From Helicobacter mustelae (GTDB lineage Bacteria > Campylobacterota > Campylobacteria > Campylobacterales > Helicobacteraceae), in NCBI RefSeq assembly GCF_900476215.1, contig NZ_LS483446.1, forward strand, positions 992,001 through 1,056,000: a DNA stretch of 64,000 nt, given 5' to 3'. Position 1 is the stretch's first letter. Every line of letters starts with the position of its first letter. The translations under genes were made by a program, and so were the position numbers. The notes under the pieces were generated by a model. It did no database searches and was not told the DNA's origin. It saw only the letters and a list, made by a program, of their open reading frames with translations. This document shows positions 47,329 through 57,870 of the stretch, piece after piece.

Positions 47329-47939
47329 CTTTCCACCTGTCCTTTGATTTTTTCTTGCAAGGATAAAATCGCACGCTTCTTGGCCAAAAAACTATTTTTG
47401 TTTGCGACCAAAAAAACGCTAGATTCCATGATCACCTCAGCAATTTCTAGATTGTTTTGCTGCATAGTGAGGCCAGTCTCCACGATATCCACAATCCCAT
47501 CTGCAAGGCCCACCAAAGGAGCCAATTCAATGGATCCATAGAGCTTGACCACATCCACGGCAATGGCTTTTTGAGAAAAAAACTCCTGAGTGATGTGAGG
47601 CATTTTGGTAGCGATCTTGATTTGAGACTTACCATAATCAATAGGCTTGCCAATCTCAGAACCCACCACAATCTTGCATCTGCCAATCCCAAGGTCCAAA
47701 AGCGGCAAAACATCACTCCTCTGCTCTTCTAGCACATCCCTCCCAACAATCCCAAGATCTGCGGAATGATGCGATACATAGGTGGGGACATCTTGATTGC
47801 GCACCAGCAAAAATACAAAATCTCCAATTTTTAAGATCAATTTTCTTTGGTCAAAGAGAAATTCCCTGCCAAAAATTTGAGAAAAAATGCGCAAGGTGTC
47901 CTCTGCAATCCTGCCTTTTGGCAAAGCGATGGTAAGCAT
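47325..47939 (-). CDS. hisG: ATP phosphoribosyltransferase, short form
   Basis: 204 residues from the ATG at 47939, which shares a base with the coaX stop and follows AAGGAG. LTIALPKGRIAEDTL, DLGIVGRDVLEE and the PRPP-binding GLADGIVDIVETG are present. First enzyme of histidine synthesis. The short form needs HisZ as regulatory subunit; none is in the window. H. pylori has no histidine pathway. Confidence 0.95.
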   Translation of the reverse strand: MLTIALPKGRIAEDTLRIFSQIFGREFLFDQRKLILKIGDFVFLLVRNQDVPTYVSHHSADLGIVGRDVLEEQRSDVLPLLDLGIGRCKIVVGSEIGKPIDYGKSQIKIATKMPHITQEFFSQKAIAVDVVKLYGSIELAPLVGLADGIVDIVETGLTMQQNNLEIAEVIMESSVFLVANKNSFLAKKRAILSLQEKIKGQVER

Positions 47940-48589
47940 TATAGGACTCCTTTTTGGATGGCTTTCTGGATGCAAGCCTCCATGCCGCGAAAAATCAACA
48001 TCTCATCATAAATACTATTAGGGAGGAGCTTTGAGAAAAATTTCCCATCCCCGCCGGTGATATAGATTTTTTTGTCCTTTGCCATGTCTGCAACAAGTAA
48101 AGAAATGCCCTTCAAAACTCCAAAGCTCATGGCATCCTGGGTGGCCTGGGGGAGGTCCTCTAGGGAGACTTGGAAGTGAAGGGGTTTTTTGAGTGCTGGA
48201 GAAATCTCTGCAAAGGCATTGCTATAGGCATAAAGACCTGGCAAAATGCAACCCCCAAGATGCGTGGAATCCTCCATGATATCAATGGTAATCGCACTGC
48301 CTGCATCAATCACCACCCCATCTCGCACGCTCACACATGCAGCACGCCGATCCACGCCAAGCCCTGCATAAGAGGTGTCAATAGAAATGAGAGAGCCAAC
48401 ATTGCAACAGCGCTTAGACATCTTGAGCAATCTCTCCTCATATTCCCTGCACACGCTGATATAATAAATCTCATCATTCAAAAAACTTTTGTTTAGATGC
48501 TCTGGCAAGACCCTCCAGATGCTTTTTTGATTGTAGAAATGCAGATGCGTATTACCAATGTCACAAAGGATCATTTTTTCTTTTTCCAT
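47939..48589 (-). CDS. coaX: type III pantothenate kinase
   Basis: 216 residues. CDIGNTHLHFY (phosphate-1 loop), GVDRRAAC and VIDAGSAITIDIM, with GGCILPGLYAYSNA, are diagnostic for CoaX. Catalyses the first step of coenzyme A synthesis. The ATG at 48589 or a second ATG five codons on may start the protein. The 5' end overlaps the preceding lipoprotein gene by 19 bases. Confidence 0.93.
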   Translation of the reverse strand: MEKEKMILCDIGNTHLHFYNQKSIWRVLPEHLNKSFLNDEIYYISVCREYEERLLKMSKRCCNVGSLISIDTSYAGLGVDRRAACVSVRDGVVIDAGSAITIDIMEDSTHLGGCILPGLYAYSNAFAEISPALKKPLHFQVSLEDLPQATQDAMSFGVLKGISLLVADMAKDKKIYITGGDGKFFSKLLPNSIYDEMLIFRGMEACIQKAIQKGVL

Positions 48590-49602
48590 TTTCGCGAAAA
48601 GTCCAGATAATACCTGTCATAGTAGATGCGAGAATCATTATAAAATACGATTTTATTACGCGGGACTTTGCCTAAAACATCATGCAGAGTGTAGGTTTTG
48701 TGCTGAAAATCATCCAAATCTACCTCAATAAGATAGCCCAGGCGCTCCATTGTATAGAGCTTATTTTTTTCAATCACGATGCCACTTAAAACTGCAAAGG
48801 GGAGGGAGAGTTCATTGACTACACGCATGGTGGCATCTAACTGCAAGATCTTACCCTCTAATGTCAGCACATACAAATAGCCATTATAAAGCTTCACATC
48901 TCGGATATTTGCCTCATAATCAAACTGCCTACCGCCAACAAGGGTTATGAGGCGTTTGGGAGTGGCTGCAAAGATCCTAGAATCCGCAGCATCCAAAAAA
49001 ATCACATTGCTAAAAAATTTCTCAGAATGCACGATGATAGTGCGCTCAAGCTTTTTGGTCCTAAGCGAAACGCCTGAAATCTGCCCATCTAGCGTGGGAA
49101 AAACCACCAAAGTATCCAAAAATGCAGGACTTGCATTGAGTGAATCTACCGCGATGGCAGAGGATCCACGATCGCTAAAAATCATCTCTCCTGTGTTGAT
49201 GTCATAAATCCCATAGGAATTATCAATCAAAACAAAGGCCAAAAAATGATCCTTCATATTGGCGCTAAACGCACAACTTCTAGTAGGAAATTTTTTGGTT
49301 TTTTGTGTGACCTTATCAATGAGTTCGATATGTTGACAATCCTGCATGATCATATAGTATTTGTCATTTTCATTGAGAAGACGAGAATTTTTCTGTAATT
49401 TCAACAAAGTCCCTCCACTCTTGCTGATGACCTCTCCATTTTTGAGTATCACAGAATTGCGACTAGACCACTCCAGTTCACTGGGCAAAACCTTGTTGAA
49501 GGTGACTGAACCACTGATTTTTTTGGGCACAAAGTCCTTGCGCTGACTGCATCCCTCAAAAATCAAAAATGCAATAATGCCAATGAATAATAAGGCTCGC
49601 AA
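48571..49602 (-). CDS. beta-propeller lipoprotein (BamB-like)
   Basis: 343 residues if started at the TTG at 49602, which follows AGGAGA by six bases; this puts a lipoprotein signal (RALLFIGIIAFLIFEGC) right at the N-terminus. Repeated blade-like segments (for example LDTLVVFPTLDGQISGV, NGYLYVLTLEGKILQL) suggest a PQQ-type propeller as in BamB, the outer-membrane assembly lipoprotein. The match is structural, not confirmed. The same position in H. pylori holds an unassigned gene. Confidence 0.65.
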   Translation of the reverse strand: MRALLFIGIIAFLIFEGCSQRKDFVPKKISGSVTFNKVLPSELEWSSRNSVILKNGEVISKSGGTLLKLQKNSRLLNENDKYYMIMQDCQHIELIDKVTQKTKKFPTRSCAFSANMKDHFLAFVLIDNSYGIYDINTGEMIFSDRGSSAIAVDSLNASPAFLDTLVVFPTLDGQISGVSLRTKKLERTIIVHSEKFFSNVIFLDAADSRIFAATPKRLITLVGGRQFDYEANIRDVKLYNGYLYVLTLEGKILQLDATMRVVNELSLPFAVLSGIVIEKNKLYTMERLGYLIEVDLDDFQHKTYTLHDVLGKVPRNKIVFYNDSRIYYDRYYLDFSRKWKKKK

Positions 49603-49612
49603 ACGACTTCTC

Positions 49613-50197
49613 CTAATTTTGATAATGCAAGAGCATTTTTGCAATTTCTTTCAAGCCAGAGGCATCAGGGATGCTCTGCAAGATTTCATTGGCCTCTTTG
49701 TTTTTGTGATTTTCTTTGAGCAAAAATGCACTCTGGATCTTTGCGAGATCTTTGAGGGGTCCTGCATCAATGCTAGAGAGCAATTTTTGATCTTTTTGGA
49801 TGGAGGCATCTTGGTATTTGGCAATCTGGGCTATCAAGGGATTTTTAGACTTAGCAAGATGGGATAGATCCTCTTGGCTACCGCTTCTTAGGGCCTCTTT
49901 CAGCAAAAAGATCTCATAAAGCAAGGGTGAGCTTTGCTTGAGTTTATCGCGCAGGGCTTGATTTTTGGGCTGCTTTTGGAGCTCTCTGGCATACTCGCTA
50001 GATTTTTGTGCACGATTCTCCTCTAAGATACTAGAGACCTGCCAATAAACCACTGCAGCAATAAGAATCCCCAGCAAAACAAGCAAAATCTTTTTATATT
50101 TCTTGAAAAACCGCTCCACCCTAAAAGCGCTTTCAAAAATTTTTTCATCACTTTTGAATTCATTCTTCACAATTTCCAAATCTTTTTTCAAACCCAT
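49613..50197 (-). CDS. YfgM-like membrane-anchored TPR protein
   Basis: 194 residues: cytoplasmic N-terminus, one helix (ILLVLLGILIAAVVYW), then a helical periplasmic domain like the tetratricopeptide-type fold of YfgM. In many bacteria yfgM is adjacent to bamB, as here, which supports both assignments. YfgM is a chaperone-network protein at the Sec translocon. Inference from build and neighbourhood. Confidence 0.6.
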   Translation of the reverse strand: MGLKKDLEIVKNEFKSDEKIFESAFRVERFFKKYKKILLVLLGILIAAVVYWQVSSILEENRAQKSSEYARELQKQPKNQALRDKLKQSSPLLYEIFLLKEALRSGSQEDLSHLAKSKNPLIAQIAKYQDASIQKDQKLLSSIDAGPLKDLAKIQSAFLLKENHKNKEANEILQSIPDASGLKEIAKMLLHYQN

Positions 50198-50206
50198 CGC
50201 TATCCC

Positions 50207-50635
50207 TTATATTCCAGTGCTACCTAATCCTTTTTCACCCCTTGGGCTAGGATCCAAATCCTCCACCGCATCAAATTCCACCTTTGCATATTGGGAAATC
50301 ACGCCCTGAGCAATACGATCTCCCTTGGCAATGAAAAAATCTTCTTTGGTGCTATTATACAAAATCACCATAATTTCACCGCGATAATCACTATCAATGG
50401 TTCCTGGGGAATTGAGCACAGTGATGCCAGATTTGAATGCCAATCCGCTTCTAGGACGCACCTGCAACTCATAGCCTTCAGGAACCTGGATACATAGCCC
50501 TGTCTTAACCAATCCATGACTGTGGGCTGGAATCACCACTTCCTCAATGCTCTGCAAATCAAAGCCCGCAGCTCCTTGAGTTTGATAGAGGGGGATTTTT
50601 GCATCTGGATGGATTTTTTTAATCTTCACCTGCAT
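50207..50635 (-). CDS. dut: dUTP diphosphatase
   Basis: 142 residues with all trimeric dUTPase motifs: AGFDLQS, RPRSGLAFK, GTIDSDYRGEI, GDRIAQGVI and a C-terminal GSTG remnant (RGEKGLGSTGI). Removes dUTP and supplies dUMP. Starts directly after the greA stop. Confidence 0.97.
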   Translation of the reverse strand: MQVKIKKIHPDAKIPLYQTQGAAGFDLQSIEEVVIPAHSHGLVKTGLCIQVPEGYELQVRPRSGLAFKSGITVLNSPGTIDSDYRGEIMVILYNSTKEDFFIAKGDRIAQGVISQYAKVEFDAVEDLDPSPRGEKGLGSTGI

Positions 50636-51127
50636 TTATATCTCAAATTCTATGGGCTTATAAAAAACTTCTAGGATTTCAAAATCACTCTCCCCATTTG
50701 GCAAAACAATACTCACCTCATCTCCTACGATCTTGCCAATCAGACTTTTTGCGATGGGAGAACCAAAAGAAATCAACCCACGCGCTGGATCGCTCTCCAC
50801 ACTCCCCACGATGGTATAGCAGAAGGTTTTTTCTGTATCAAGATTGCGGATCTTCACACTGCTTCCAAAGCTAACTTTTTCATGGCTGAGGGTATGGGGG
50901 TCGATGATTTGCACATTGCTAAGCAGAAGAGTCAAATCATTAATGCGAGCTTCAATGAAAAGCTGCTTTTCTTTTGCAGCATGATACTCTGCATTTTCCT
51001 TGAGATCTCCATGACTGCGCGCAATATCGATATCTTTTACGATGTTTGGTCTTTGGATTTCTTTGAGATCTTTGAGCTCTGCGCGAAGTTTTTCATACCC
51101 ATACTGAGTAATTGGTTCCATAGCCAT
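50636..51127 (-). CDS. greA: transcription elongation factor GreA
   Basis: 163 residues: N-terminal coiled coil (YGYEKLRAELKDLKEIQRP, ending in DLKENAEYHAAKEKQ with the acidic tip) and a C-terminal FKBP-like domain (SFGSPIAKSLIGK). Rescues stalled RNA polymerase by stimulating transcript cleavage. Two ATG codons six bases apart follow AGGAGA; the second has the better spacing. Confidence 0.97.
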   Translation of the reverse strand: MAMEPITQYGYEKLRAELKDLKEIQRPNIVKDIDIARSHGDLKENAEYHAAKEKQLFIEARINDLTLLLSNVQIIDPHTLSHEKVSFGSSVKIRNLDTEKTFCYTIVGSVESDPARGLISFGSPIAKSLIGKIVGDEVSIVLPNGESDFEILEVFYKPIEFEI

Positions 51128-51194
51128 GTTCTCCTAAAATTTTCCTGCAATGATACTAAAAGCAGTTTAATAAACACAGGGATTTACATGGCTT

Positions 51195-52253
51195 CTATTC
51201 TAGCCAGCTAGCAATTGTTGATGCACTTCCATGTTTGAGGTATTGGCGAATTTTTTTGGCATTTTGGAAAAATTCCTCTCTATCCATGATGCGATATGCT
51301 TCAAATAAAGATTCTGAGCTCATGTCACCTTGAATGATCTCAGGATGCAGGCGACTCTCCCCTCTGCCAGGAGGCTGACCATTTAAGGCATTAAAAAAAA
51401 TATTTGCCAGTCCAATGTAGTGCAAATTCACCAGACTCCTTGCGATGATATAATCTAGCCAGCGCGCCTTGTATGCCAACACAAAGGGCACGCCAATAAG
51501 GGCTGCTTCTAGCGTGGCAGTGCCACTACAGATGAAGGCAAATTCTGCGCCATAAAGACTTTGATGTGCATCAAAAGAAATCTCAAAATCCTCCACCCCC
51601 TCTCCATAGATTTTTTGCAAATCCAAATGCCAAAATGCCATTGGCACAACAAGAATCTTTCTTTTATCAGAAAAAAAACGATTGGCAAGTTCACAAAATA
51701 TGGGAAAAATTCTGCCAATCTCTCCCTTCCTACTGCCAGGCATGAAGACAATCCCCTCCCCATGCAAGCAATCGCGAAAATTTTTGATGGAATCTAGCAA
51801 TGGGTGCCCCACATACTGGGCTTTACTTTTGTAATAGTCAAGCTCAAAGGGCAAAATTGCCCCTAGACGATCAAAAGTAGATTCTATGACCCCTGCCCTC
51901 CAAGGCTTCCATGCCCACACCTGGGGCAAAATATAATAAATCAATTCTTTTTGGGGATAGAGTTTTTTAAGCTTTTTGCCAAGCGGAATATGAAAAGAAG
52001 AAGAATCCAAAAACAAGATTTTATCCGCATCTTTGGCAAGCTTTAGCATATGCCTTTGGACGCGCAAAAAAAAGGGCAGCTTTTTGAACACATCCCAAAA
52101 CCCCATCACAGAAAAATCCTCAGGCAAAAAGGAGGGATCGCCAAGACTTGCATCAAAAATCCCCATGAGCTGTATTTTTTTGGGAAGCAACTTTAGCAAA
52201 GCTTTGAGATGCTCATTGGAGCTAGGTTCTAGTGCGCTTACAAGCAGCTTCAC
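51195..52253 (-). CDS. lpxB: lipid-A-disaccharide synthase
   Basis: 352 residues from a GTG at 52253 that overlaps the previous stop (ATGTGA) and follows AGGAGAG. ALEPSSNEHL, YILPQVWAWKPWR, YVGHPLLDS and FMPGSRKGEIGRI are typical LpxB segments. Joins UDP-diacylglucosamine with lipid X on the inner face of the inner membrane. Confidence 0.95.
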   Translation of the reverse strand: MKLLVSALEPSSNEHLKALLKLLPKKIQLMGIFDASLGDPSFLPEDFSVMGFWDVFKKLPFFLRVQRHMLKLAKDADKILFLDSSSFHIPLGKKLKKLYPQKELIYYILPQVWAWKPWRAGVIESTFDRLGAILPFELDYYKSKAQYVGHPLLDSIKNFRDCLHGEGIVFMPGSRKGEIGRIFPIFCELANRFFSDKRKILVVPMAFWHLDLQKIYGEGVEDFEISFDAHQSLYGAEFAFICSGTATLEAALIGVPFVLAYKARWLDYIIARSLVNLHYIGLANIFFNALNGQPPGRGESRLHPEIIQGDMSSESLFEAYRIMDREEFFQNAKKIRQYLKHGSASTIASWLE

Positions 52254-52831
52254 ATTTTCTCTCCTAGCTCTTGCAACGCCAGCTCTGCATAAGAATCACG
52301 CACTTCGATTCGCAGTTGACGATTTTCCAATTCCAGATCAGAGATTTTGTTTTTGAGTTCACGAGATTCTTTGAGGGCAACACGATATTTTTGGTACAGC
52401 TCTTCTCCATAGAGATTTTCTGCTGGCTGCATGCCTGCGATCTTGCCGTGTTTGTTATATACCTTGACTTCTTTGAGAGCATTGGGCATGATTTTGCGCT
52501 TTTTTTCTTGGATTTGCTTTTTTTGCTGCTGCAAGGTCTGCATCATCTCAAGAATCTTGTGCTGATCTTTTTTTTCTTTGAGGGAGGAGAGGGCCTCTTC
52601 TTCTTCTTTTATCTTTTTTTGCAGGCCTTCTAGTTCGAGCTTTGTAAGTTTGATTTTTTGGCGATAATCCCTCAAAATCTCTTGATAGGATTGAATCTCG
52701 CCGCTGTATTCCTTTTCTTCTTCTTTAAATTTTTGGCGCTCTGATTCAAAGATTTTGTAAATCTCCCAGGTGTCTTTGATGTCATTAATCTTTTCTTGCA
52801 ATTGCTGAAAAAAAAATTCGAACTTTTGCAT
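52250..52831 (-). CDS. coiled-coil protein (HP0868-type)
   Basis: 193 residues, nearly all charged heptads (ESERQKFKEEEKEYS, LQQQKKQIQEKKRK), without signal or membrane segment. Near the end a short MQPAENLYGEELYQKY breaks the coil. A gene of unknown function holds this place between lpxB and hypA in H. pylori. Possibly structural. Confidence 0.65.
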   Translation of the reverse strand: MQKFEFFFQQLQEKINDIKDTWEIYKIFESERQKFKEEEKEYSGEIQSYQEILRDYRQKIKLTKLELEGLQKKIKEEEEALSSLKEKKDQHKILEMMQTLQQQKKQIQEKKRKIMPNALKEVKVYNKHGKIAGMQPAENLYGEELYQKYRVALKESRELKNKISDLELENRQLRIEVRDSYAELALQELGEKM

Positions 52832-52837
52832 TCCCTC

Positions 52838-53185
52838 TTACACAAGCTCCAAACGCAATAACAGCATCTCCGTGCCCTTCAAAACACTCAAATCTTCCCC
52901 ACCGCACTGCGGACAGCTGCCATATTCTAGACTCTTTGGCTCAAAGCTAAAATGACAATTCTTGCACTCTAGCACCACGGGCTGAGAAACAATCTCTAAT
53001 TCACTATTTTTGCACACTGCACTTTCTTCCCGAAAGGTCTCAAATGCACTCATAAACAAACTCTTATCCATGCCACTACGCTCTCCGATGGAAACAATGA
53101 CTTTTTCCACCGCACTTGCCTGATGATGTGCTGCATTTTGTTCGCACAACTCAATCAATGAAGCCACCACAGAATACTCATGCAT
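52838..53185 (-). CDS. hypA: nickel metallochaperone HypA
   Basis: 115 residues. Nickel site MHEYSVV with His2; zinc site with two CxxC pairs, LECKNCHF and GSCPQCGG. In Helicobacter HypA supplies nickel to both hydrogenase and urease, with HypB (here 16 kb away). Overlaps the previous gene by eight bases. Confidence 0.96.
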   Translation of the reverse strand: MHEYSVVASLIELCEQNAAHHQASAVEKVIVSIGERSGMDKSLFMSAFETFREESAVCKNSELEIVSQPVVLECKNCHFSFEPKSLEYGSCPQCGGEDLSVLKGTEMLLLRLELV

Positions 53186-55298
53186 GTCCTGCTCCTACCA
53201 AAATCGTTTCTAGATAGCGCATCTCAGTCCGCCTCTCCAAAATCTCATCAAAAACTTGCTCGAGATTTTTTTGCTCGCACAATACCCGAAACTCACTGGT
53301 CTTGCCAAAAAAATCGATGTATTGTTGCAGAGTAGCGTGCGCATCAATGGGGTTTATCTGGGCGTTATTATATTTAATTTCATAAAAATACGCAATTTGA
53401 AAAATGGTTTTGATGCGTCTTTTCCACTTCTCCAGGGTAAGGAATTTCTCTAATTCATGATAAACGCCACTGGTATTGCCATGCTTTGCTAGATCTAGGG
53501 CCTTTTGCAACACATTCAAAACAAGCTCCTCTAGTGCAAAATATGCATCACAGGCATAGAGGTTGGGATAGCGCTCCAAAAGTTCATAACAGGCTGCATA
53601 ATTTTGCTTGTCAAAATCTCTTTTGAATTCCTCTTGATGAAGAAAAAAATGAATCAACCCCTCTGCCTCATCCTTGAAATAAGGGATTCTTTTGAGCATT
53701 GCAATCTCGCTTTCTAAATCTTCATATTTCTTACTCTGCATATTTTCTTTGATGTGATAGAGCAGATTGCTACAATGCTGCAGTGCCTTTTGGTATGCCT
53801 TTGTTTTTTGTAAAAATATAAATTTATCAGCAAGGGCAAAGCACGAAATATAATCATTATCCTTGAATGCTTTTTGGATGTTTTGGTATTGCAGAAAATT
53901 CTGCAGCAAAAATTCAATCTGCTCTCTTTTTTCACTCACTCTCATGAAGGGTTCCAAAACCTTCCTCACACGCACCGTACCCCGAACACCATCTTTTTCT
54001 AGAATATTTTTACAAGCTTCAAAAATAGAGGAAAAATACCGCTCTAATTCTGCAAAAAGCACGAGCTTTCGCAGTCCATGCTTAGCATTTGCCATGGCAT
54101 AGACATCGGTGTATTTTTCTTTTTGAATCAATTGCAAAAATTGCAAAATCACCTCTTTCTCATCAAAATAATAACGGAATTCTCTCTCTAGTATGGGATC
54201 CTCCAAATAAGGCTCTGCGACATGGAGGGCATTATCCACTTCATTATTGATAAATAAATTGAGAATATCTTTTAGTACCTCTGACCAATTCTCTAGGCGA
54301 GTTTTTTCATAGAGATCCTCAAGCTTTAAAAGCACATTATTTACCTCTGCAAAGGCCTTTGCCTCTTCATAATTTTTGGCCAGCAAAAGCTGCTCAAACT
54401 CCTGATAGCCATAGCGACTATCCAAAAAGATCACACGCCCACTGATAAAGCAGATGCAGAGCAATTCACCAACCAGACGCATGAAACTCACTCCTGATTC
54501 AGGAAGCGTGAGCTCTAAAAAAATCCTATTTGTAGCGATTTTGTAAACAAGTAATTTATTTTCACGCCCTGCAATATAGGCATATTTTTCATTCCTGTGC
54601 AAAACACATTGATTGAGCCAAGTATAATTGATTTTGATATTTCTTGTTTGATTGCTGAAAATATCATACACCCCAACTTCCCCATCCTTACATACAAATA
54701 AAATTTGTTTATCATGATTAAAAAATACTAGAGATTCTACGACACTTGGCACATCCACCTCGCTGAGTGTGGTGCAGGAATACAAATCAAAGACCAAAAT
54801 CTTTTTTTCAAAGGTGGCAAAGACAAAATAATGATTGGCGCTATCAAAACTCATGCAAGAGATGTATTCTGGCTGGATAGGCAAAATGGCATAAAACTTG
54901 GCATCTGAGGTGGTGTAGAGAAAGACTCTTCCATCTTCCCCGCCTATGGCGAACAGTTTTGAATCCTGAGAGAATGCCACGCTATTGACCTTTGCCTTGT
55001 GCCACTGGATCTTTGCTTTGATTTTGAATCCATTCTCACTTACCCTGCAAAGATTGCAAAGCCTATCGCCGGCATTTGCGATGAAAATATAGCCTTGATC
55101 AGAACAGGCAATGGCCTTGGAATACATATGGTGCTTAGTGGTGTCGCGGGATACACGCTTACCAAAGAGGACTTTTTTTTCTGGGATGGAATAAAGATAC
55201 ACCCCATAATGAGAATCTGCAAACAGCAAATAATCGCGATTGTGGGCGAGGGACAAAACAGTGTGCAAAAGCTTTAAATTGTATTTTTCTTGTAGCAT
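53178..55298 (-). CDS. large WD40-propeller/helical solenoid protein
   Basis: 706 residues without signal peptide. The first ~310 residues are propeller-like blades ([22 protein letters not shown] is a clear WD-type blade, split here as one segment of 20: [20 protein letters not shown]). The remaining ~390 are helical pairs ([37 protein letters not shown]) like a TPR/clathrin-type solenoid. The build recalls eukaryotic coat proteins. I recognise no bacterial family function. The stop lies inside hypA; the gene starts the long minus-strand run and diverges from ispG. Confidence 0.65.
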   Translation of the reverse strand: MLQEKYNLKLLHTVLSLAHNRDYLLFADSHYGVYLYSIPEKKVLFGKRVSRDTTKHHMYSKAIACSDQGYIFIANAGDRLCNLCRVSENGFKIKAKIQWHKAKVNSVAFSQDSKLFAIGGEDGRVFLYTTSDAKFYAILPIQPEYISCMSFDSANHYFVFATFEKKILVFDLYSCTTLSEVDVPSVVESLVFFNHDKQILFVCKDGEVGVYDIFSNQTRNIKINYTWLNQCVLHRNEKYAYIAGRENKLLVYKIATNRIFLELTLPESGVSFMRLVGELLCICFISGRVIFLDSRYGYQEFEQLLLAKNYEEAKAFAEVNNVLLKLEDLYEKTRLENWSEVLKDILNLFINNEVDNALHVAEPYLEDPILEREFRYYFDEKEVILQFLQLIQKEKYTDVYAMANAKHGLRKLVLFAELERYFSSIFEACKNILEKDGVRGTVRVRKVLEPFMRVSEKREQIEFLLQNFLQYQNIQKAFKDNDYISCFALADKFIFLQKTKAYQKALQHCSNLLYHIKENMQSKKYEDLESEIAMLKRIPYFKDEAEGLIHFFLHQEEFKRDFDKQNYAACYELLERYPNLYACDAYFALEELVLNVLQKALDLAKHGNTSGVYHELEKFLTLEKWKRRIKTIFQIAYFYEIKYNNAQINPIDAHATLQQYIDFFGKTSEFRVLCEQKNLEQVFDEILERRTEMRYLETILVGAGHA

Positions 55299-55382
55299 TT
55301 TGGCTCACAAATTCTCAAAGTTATCCTATTATTCTACTCAATTTATTCTAATTTTCCAGACCATTTCAAAAGAGGATATTTT

Positions 55383-56453
55383 ATGAAATCTCGTTATAAA
55401 ACCAGAGAAATTCACATTGGCAATGTTAAGATCGGTGGAGATGCGCCCATCAGCGTGCAAAGTATGACTTTTAGCAAAACTGCAGACATCAAAGCCACCA
55501 AAGAACAAATCGATCGCCTGCATCTAGCAGGTGCAGATATTGTGCGCGTAGCAGTGAGTGATGAAAAAGATGCACATGCCCTCAAAGAGCTCAAAAAAAT
55601 CGCCACCCTCCCCATAGTCGCGGACATTCACTTTCGTTACAAATTTGCACTCATTGCTGCAGAAAGCGTGGATGCCATTCGCATCAATCCTGGAAACATT
55701 GGAAGCAAGGACCGCATAAAAGCTGTAGCAGAGGCCTGCAAAGTGCGCAATCTCCCCATCAGAATCGGCGTGAATGGCGGGAGCTTGGAAAAGCAATTTG
55801 AAGAGAAATATGGCCCCACCCCAAAGGGTATGGTGGAATCTGCGCTTTATAACATCAAACTATTAGAGGATTTTGGATTTGAGAATATCAAAGTATCGCT
55901 CAAAGCCAGTGATGTAGAGCGCACCATAGAGGCCTATCGCATGCTGCGTCCATTGGTGGACTATCCCTTTCATTTAGGAGTGACAGAGGCAGGCACGCTC
56001 TTTCATTCTATGATAAAAAGCTCCATGGCATTAGGAAATCTCTTGATGGAGGGGATTGGCGATACGATGCGCATCTCCATCACTGGAGAATTAGAAGAAG
56101 AAATCAAAGTAGCTAGGGCAATTTTGCAATATAGCGGCAGGCAAAAATCTGGAGTAAACATCATCTCCTGCCCCACTTGCGGGAGGATTGAGGCCAATTT
56201 AGTGCAAATGGTAAAGGAAGTAGAAAAGCGCATTAGCCACATCAAAACCCCATTGCAAGTAAGTGTAATGGGTTGTGCTGTCAATGCACTGGGTGAGGCA
56301 AAGCATGCAGATATTGCCATTGCCTTTGGCAACAAAAGCGGACTCATCATCAAGCATGGTAAGGTTCTTTGCAAACTCCCTGAAACACAATTACTCGAAG
56401 CATTTATCAAGGAAGTAGAATCTGTTGCGCAAGAAAAAGAAACACGGGGTTAA
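55383..56453 (+). CDS. ispG: 4-hydroxy-3-methylbut-2-enyl diphosphate synthase (flavodoxin)
   Basis: 356 residues. [15 protein letters not shown] start, ADIHF, and the 4Fe-4S cysteines in [13 protein letters not shown] and [12 protein letters not shown]. Penultimate step of the MEP isoprenoid pathway. ATG at 55383 follows GAGGAT. The short spacer to the divergent WD40 gene must hold both promoters. Confidence 0.97.
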   Translation: MKSRYKTREIHIGNVKIGGDAPISVQSMTFSKTADIKATKEQIDRLHLAGADIVRVAVSDEKDAHALKELKKIATLPIVADIHFRYKFALIAAESVDAIRINPGNIGSKDRIKAVAEACKVRNLPIRIGVNGGSLEKQFEEKYGPTPKGMVESALYNIKLLEDFGFENIKVSLKASDVERTIEAYRMLRPLVDYPFHLGVTEAGTLFHSMIKSSMALGNLLMEGIGDTMRISITGELEEEIKVARAILQYSGRQKSGVNIISCPTCGRIEANLVQMVKEVEKRISHIKTPLQVSVMGCAVNALGEAKHADIAIAFGNKSGLIIKHGKVLCKLPETQLLEAFIKEVESVAQEKETRG

Positions 56454-56825
56454 GCCACACAACCTTGCCCCATCCCCATAGTTTGCACATCCTTATTTGG
56501 CTACTGCGCCCTTCCTAGCTTGCCTGGCTTGCTTTTGCCCCAAGATTTTCCGCGCCAAGGGGAAGCACACTGGCCAAGCTATCGCGTGCTGGCCTTATTA
56601 CGCACAAATCCCACACTTCAAAAATTTCTCGATTTTTTAGATTCCCACAAGCTCCTATCCCTCTAAAATCTAGCCCCGCCCAGCATGCCCACCACAGCAT
56701 CTGCAAAATCCCTACGTCCCTCAAAGCCCCTAACCTTCCGCTCCCCTAATTTCACATTGGCCCCCCACCTTTTCAAAAACCCTTCCACACAAATAAACCC
56801 CACACCCAAAATTCCATTACACCCC
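56454..56825. other. 372-bp region between convergent genes
   Basis: Pyrimidine-rich, no ORF with ribosome site, no hairpin terminator that I can support, no RNA gene. Confidence 0.45.
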
Positions 56826-57863
56826 CTAGGTAGCCTGCTCTTTTTGAGACCCTTTCTTGGAATTCTCTTTTTTTATCTCTTCTTTCTTGGGATTTTCTTT
56901 GGATTCTTCTTTTTTAGGCTCTTGCTTCATTGCGGGTTTGAGGGATTTGGGTGCTTTTGCACTTATATAAGTCTGCCCATAGGACAAAGAAACTCCTAGC
57001 ATCAAATTTGTGGCAGCATGTTTGATAAATTGCCCCTTGAGTAAATAAAAATTGATAAAGGGTGCAACGCTTACATACTTGAAAATCGCAGTCTCTAGGC
57101 GCGTTTTGAACTCCAGAAAATATTGCGGTTTAAACGCCATGGGATAGTTGTTGTAAACATAGTGCGTGAAGCTAAACATGCCCACAAGCTTGGCATTATC
57201 CTTGAAGGGATATTGCATACGCAGGCCAATGTTATAGCCAAGATTTTGCACAGGATGGACATAAGTGAGATTTTGCTCTCCAAAAAAATTCACATACAAA
57301 CTCTTGATATATTTGCCATCAAAAATCTTCCATCCCGTCCCTAGATGCAAGATCTGCGTGCGATTGATATTTGGGATTCTAAAAAGCTGTGTTTCATAAT
57401 AAAACTGCACATAAGGCCCCAAGCTACATCCACCCAGAGCCCTCTCAAAATTCCAGAGCTTTTGTGTATAGTCTGTAGAAAATATAATCCCATCCACTGT
57501 GGTATTGTCAATACGTGGAGCATTGGTAGGATAGAGGATATTGTGCCCATATTGGCTAGAAATTTGATTGAAAATCACGAAATTCTTTGCATAATAATTT
57601 GCATGAAAAAGCAAGGAAGATTCTGCGATGAGTTGAGAAATCCCCTTGAAATTGGTATTAGAAAATTTCGCATAGGGGGTTTGGTTTTTGATGCTGGTTG
57701 AAGAAAAATTGATATTCAAATATTCAAACGCCACATCAAAACCCTCTTTTTCTCTGTCTAAGGTGAGATCATCAACACTCTTTGTCTTCTCCTTTGCCAC
57801 CAAACAAAAAACACCAAACAAAAAGCCAGACAAGAATCTCAAAAGAAAGCAATGCCGCTTCAT
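56826..57863 (-). CDS. outer-membrane protein with K/E-rich tail
   Basis: 345 residues from the ATG at 57863, which begins a signal peptide (CFLLRFLSGFLFGVFCLVA); a start 28 codons earlier would lie inside rarA. Alternating aromatic strands (HANYYAKNFVIFNQIS, YVQFYYETQLF, PFINFYLLKGQF) indicate a beta-barrel like phospholipase A1/porin-sized proteins. After the barrel come ~45 residues made almost only of K, E, P, S and N, unusual for an outer-membrane protein, whose last residue is normally aromatic. Family not known to me. Confidence 0.65.
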   Translation of the reverse strand: MKRHCFLLRFLSGFLFGVFCLVAKEKTKSVDDLTLDREKEGFDVAFEYLNINFSSTSIKNQTPYAKFSNTNFKGISQLIAESSLLFHANYYAKNFVIFNQISSQYGHNILYPTNAPRIDNTTVDGIIFSTDYTQKLWNFERALGGCSLGPYVQFYYETQLFRIPNINRTQILHLGTGWKIFDGKYIKSLYVNFFGEQNLTYVHPVQNLGYNIGLRMQYPFKDNAKLVGMFSFTHYVYNNYPMAFKPQYFLEFKTRLETAIFKYVSVAPFINFYLLKGQFIKHAATNLMLGVSLSYGQTYISAKAPKSLKPAMKQEPKKEESKENPKKEEIKKENSKKGSQKEQAT

Positions 57864-57870
57864 AATGCCA

